A stretch of 64,000 bases of DNA from Chryseolinea sp. (lineage in GTDB: Bacteria > Bacteroidota > Bacteroidia > Cytophagales > Cyclobacteriaceae), in assembly GCA_025923195.1 (NCBI GenBank), contig JAICGJ010000007.1:1-64000 (forward strand), in the 5' to 3' direction. The stretch's first letter is position 1; each line of letters begins with the position of its first letter. The translations under genes and the position numbers were made by a program. Under the pieces are notes generated by a model. That model saw only the letters and a program-made list of their open reading frames with translations, made no database searches and had not been told where the DNA came from. This document shows positions 62,593 to 64,000 of this stretch, one piece after another.

Positions 62593-63486
62593 ATGAAGAT
62601 TCTTGTTACCGGCTCAAATGGTCTTCTTGGCCAAAAGCTGACGGAGCTGATAGAAAGAAATGGTTCGGCCCAATTAATTGCTACGGCCGCCAGACCCTCG
62701 GCCCTGCCGTTGCAGACGGGTAAATTCTATTCACTTGATATTACTGACAAGTCCTCTGTTGATCGGGTCATTGATCAATGCCAACCCGACGTGATTATTA
62801 ATACAGCCGCGATGACGCAAGTTGATCATTGCGAGACACAACGGGAGGAATGCTGGAGGACAAACGTTTTGGCAGTTGAAAACCTTGTTTCAGCCTCCCG
62901 GAAAAAAAATGCGCACCTAATTCACGTTTCAACGGACTTTATCTTCAATGGAACGCAAGGGATGCTGGATGAAAACGCGATTCCCGAACCGGTAAACTAT
63001 TACGGAGAAAGTAAGCTGGCGGCTGAGAAAGCAGTCATAGCTAGTGGTGTTTCTTGGTGCATTATCCGCACCGTACTCGTCTATGGCGTGACTGGTGATA
63101 TGAGCCGGTCTAATATTGTATTGTGGGTCAAGAAAAACCTGGAACAAGGTAAGTCCATTCAAGTGGTCAGTGATCAATGGCGTACACCCACACTTGCAGA
63201 AGACTTGGCGATGGGTTGCTATCTTGCGGCAATAAAAAGGGCGAATGGTATTTTCAATGTCTCGGGCCCCGATTACATGTCAATATATGATATTGCCATC
63301 CGCACCGCAGATTTTTTTGGGTTGGACAAGTCGCTGATCAAGGAGACCGATTCAACCAAATTCACGCAGCCAGCAAAACGTCCACCGAGGACGGGGTTTA
63401 TTATTGATAAAGCGAGAAAAGACTTGGGATATGAGCCGCATTCCTTCGAGGAGGGGTTGAAAACAATAGCCACTCAGTTAAAATGA
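62593..63486 (+). CDS. RmlD-like dTDP-4-dehydrorhamnose reductase family
   Basis: 297 residues from ATG 62593. The Rossmann start KILVTGSNGLLGQKL and the SDR segment NTAAMTQVDHCETQ, then HVSTDFIFNGTQG and the YxxxK pair in YYGESKLAAEKAV near residue 137, are characteristic. RmlD reduces dTDP-4-keto-rhamnose to dTDP-L-rhamnose with NADPH. No rmlABC genes are adjacent, so it may act on a related keto sugar. The stop is followed by a spacer of about 54 bases to the convergent permease. Confidence 0.9.
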   Translation: MKILVTGSNGLLGQKLTELIERNGSAQLIATAARPSALPLQTGKFYSLDITDKSSVDRVIDQCQPDVIINTAAMTQVDHCETQREECWRTNVLAVENLVSASRKKNAHLIHVSTDFIFNGTQGMLDENAIPEPVNYYGESKLAAEKAVIASGVSWCIIRTVLVYGVTGDMSRSNIVLWVKKNLEQGKSIQVVSDQWRTPTLAEDLAMGCYLAAIKRANGIFNVSGPDYMSIYDIAIRTADFFGLDKSLIKETDSTKFTQPAKRPPRTGFIIDKARKDLGYEPHSFEEGLKTIATQLK

Positions 63487-63540
63487 GGACGCATTTTAGG
63501 ATCATTAGTGCATGATCTTCCGATAGTTGTAGCAGAAAGT

Positions 63541-64000
63541 CTATCTCGATTTATTTTGCTGAATGGCAAAATAGTATAATGGTATACCCAGCAGGGTAAT
63601 GATCAGACCCGGCCATGTAAAGTCAGGTTTATAAATTATAAGGAGGGTACAAAACGCGATTCCCATTATAATATATATAAAAGGAAGTAAGGGATAACCG
63701 AATGCTTTATAAGGCCTTTCAGCTGTAGGCCTCTTCTTTCTCAAGATAAAGATTCCCGCAATGGTAAGGGTATAAAAGATCACGACGACTAAGGAAATCA
63801 TATCCAATAAATTTCCATATCCCCCGCTCAAACACAATATTGAAGCCACAATGCACTGAGCCCATAACGCCCATTGCGGAACTGCATTCTTATTTAGTTC
63901 TCCGGCCTTCCTAAAGAATAGGCGGTCTTTGGCCATAGTATAGTAGACCCGTGCACCGGCGAGGATAAGGCCATTGTTGCACCCAAAGGTGGAGATCATG
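63541..64000 (-). CDS. APC-family permease, N-terminus cut by window edge
   Basis: At least 153 residues of the C-terminal half lie in the window. It shows membrane helices and a helix pattern near GCNNGLILAGARVYYTMAKD, which matches the helix 8-9 region of APC amino-acid/polyamine transporters. It ends with PERPYKAFGYPL-type loop (ERPYKAFGYPLLPF), a common LAT/APC feature, and two more helices. The real start lies beyond 64000. It is convergent with the RmlD-like gene. Confidence 0.9.
   Translation of the reverse strand, partial: MISTFGCNNGLILAGARVYYTMAKDRLFFRKAGELNKNAVPQWALWAQCIVASILCLSGGYGNLLDMISLVVVIFYTLTIAGIFILRKKRPTAERPYKAFGYPLLPFIYIIMGIAFCTLLIIYKPDFTWPGLIITLLGIPLYYFAIQQNKSR

Overview
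The window reads as chromosomal DNA of a Bacteroidota bacterium, most likely a Cytophagales-type soil or freshwater organism (inference). The grounds are DUF3667, DUF6588-like and Wzi-like proteins, a TonB receptor with a carboxypeptidase-regulatory N-terminus, LytS/LytTR signalling, eukaryote-type (type II) glutamine synthetase, GH78 and GH51 plant-glycan hydrolases, few Shine-Dalgarno sites, and promoters of the TTTG-N19-21-TAnnTTTG type. I see no rRNA, tRNA, CRISPR array, insertion sequence, prophage or plasmid gene. About 52 protein genes and two edge-truncated genes are supported.

Layout. 0-8 kb: low-molecular-weight phosphatase (cut by the edge), a secreted beta-rich protein, waaA-rsgA, then a tight six-gene minus-strand operon with an FdtA-like sugar ketoisomerase, a GNAT, a glycosyltransferase and lipid-type hot-dog and Mpo1-like proteins. 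8-16 kb: saccharopine-dehydrogenase-like enzyme, APC permease, DEDDy exonuclease, GH78 rhamnosidase, S1/P1 nuclease. 15.7-20.8 kb: a five-gene plus-strand cassette (RMD1/DUF155 protein, C39-like protease, RimK-type ATP-grasp ligase, GCS2-type ligase, N-formylglutamate amidohydrolase) that looks like an uncharacterised amide-ligase pathway. 20.8-25 kb: ECF sigma factor with a membrane partner, GH51 arabinofuranosidase, hemA. 25-31 kb: a ComEA-type HhH protein, a 1.36-kb-residue SF1 helicase with a possible decayed nuclease tail, and a SET-domain protein. 31-35 kb: nitrogen assimilation (amt, porin, type II glutamine synthetase). 35-39 kb: asnB divergent from a second GCS2 ligase. 39-44 kb: small envelope proteins, a decayed spacer, NlpC/P60 lipoprotein, asparaginase, cutC. 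44-57.5 kb: TonB receptor with a fused C-terminal beta domain, LytS/LytTR pair, sugar C-methyltransferase, epimerase, comM-like ATPase, MsbA-like ABC exporter with a Wzi-like barrel. 58-64 kb: rpmE2, sugar nucleotidyltransferase, holB-hemC, cyclophilin lipoprotein, RmlD-like reductase, and a permease cut by the edge.

The strongest unexplained signal is a family of paired inverted arrays of degenerate 7-8 bp tandem units. They sit in at least six spacers (1839-2045, 9423-9524, 21958-22043, 41814-42000, 42958-43083, 53719-53977), with a solo arm at 11919 and a miniature copy at 48177. Each locus has its own unit, the right arm carries the reverse complement of the left, and in several loci the arms run from the stop codon of one gene to the start of the next. 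No feature class I know explains them fully.
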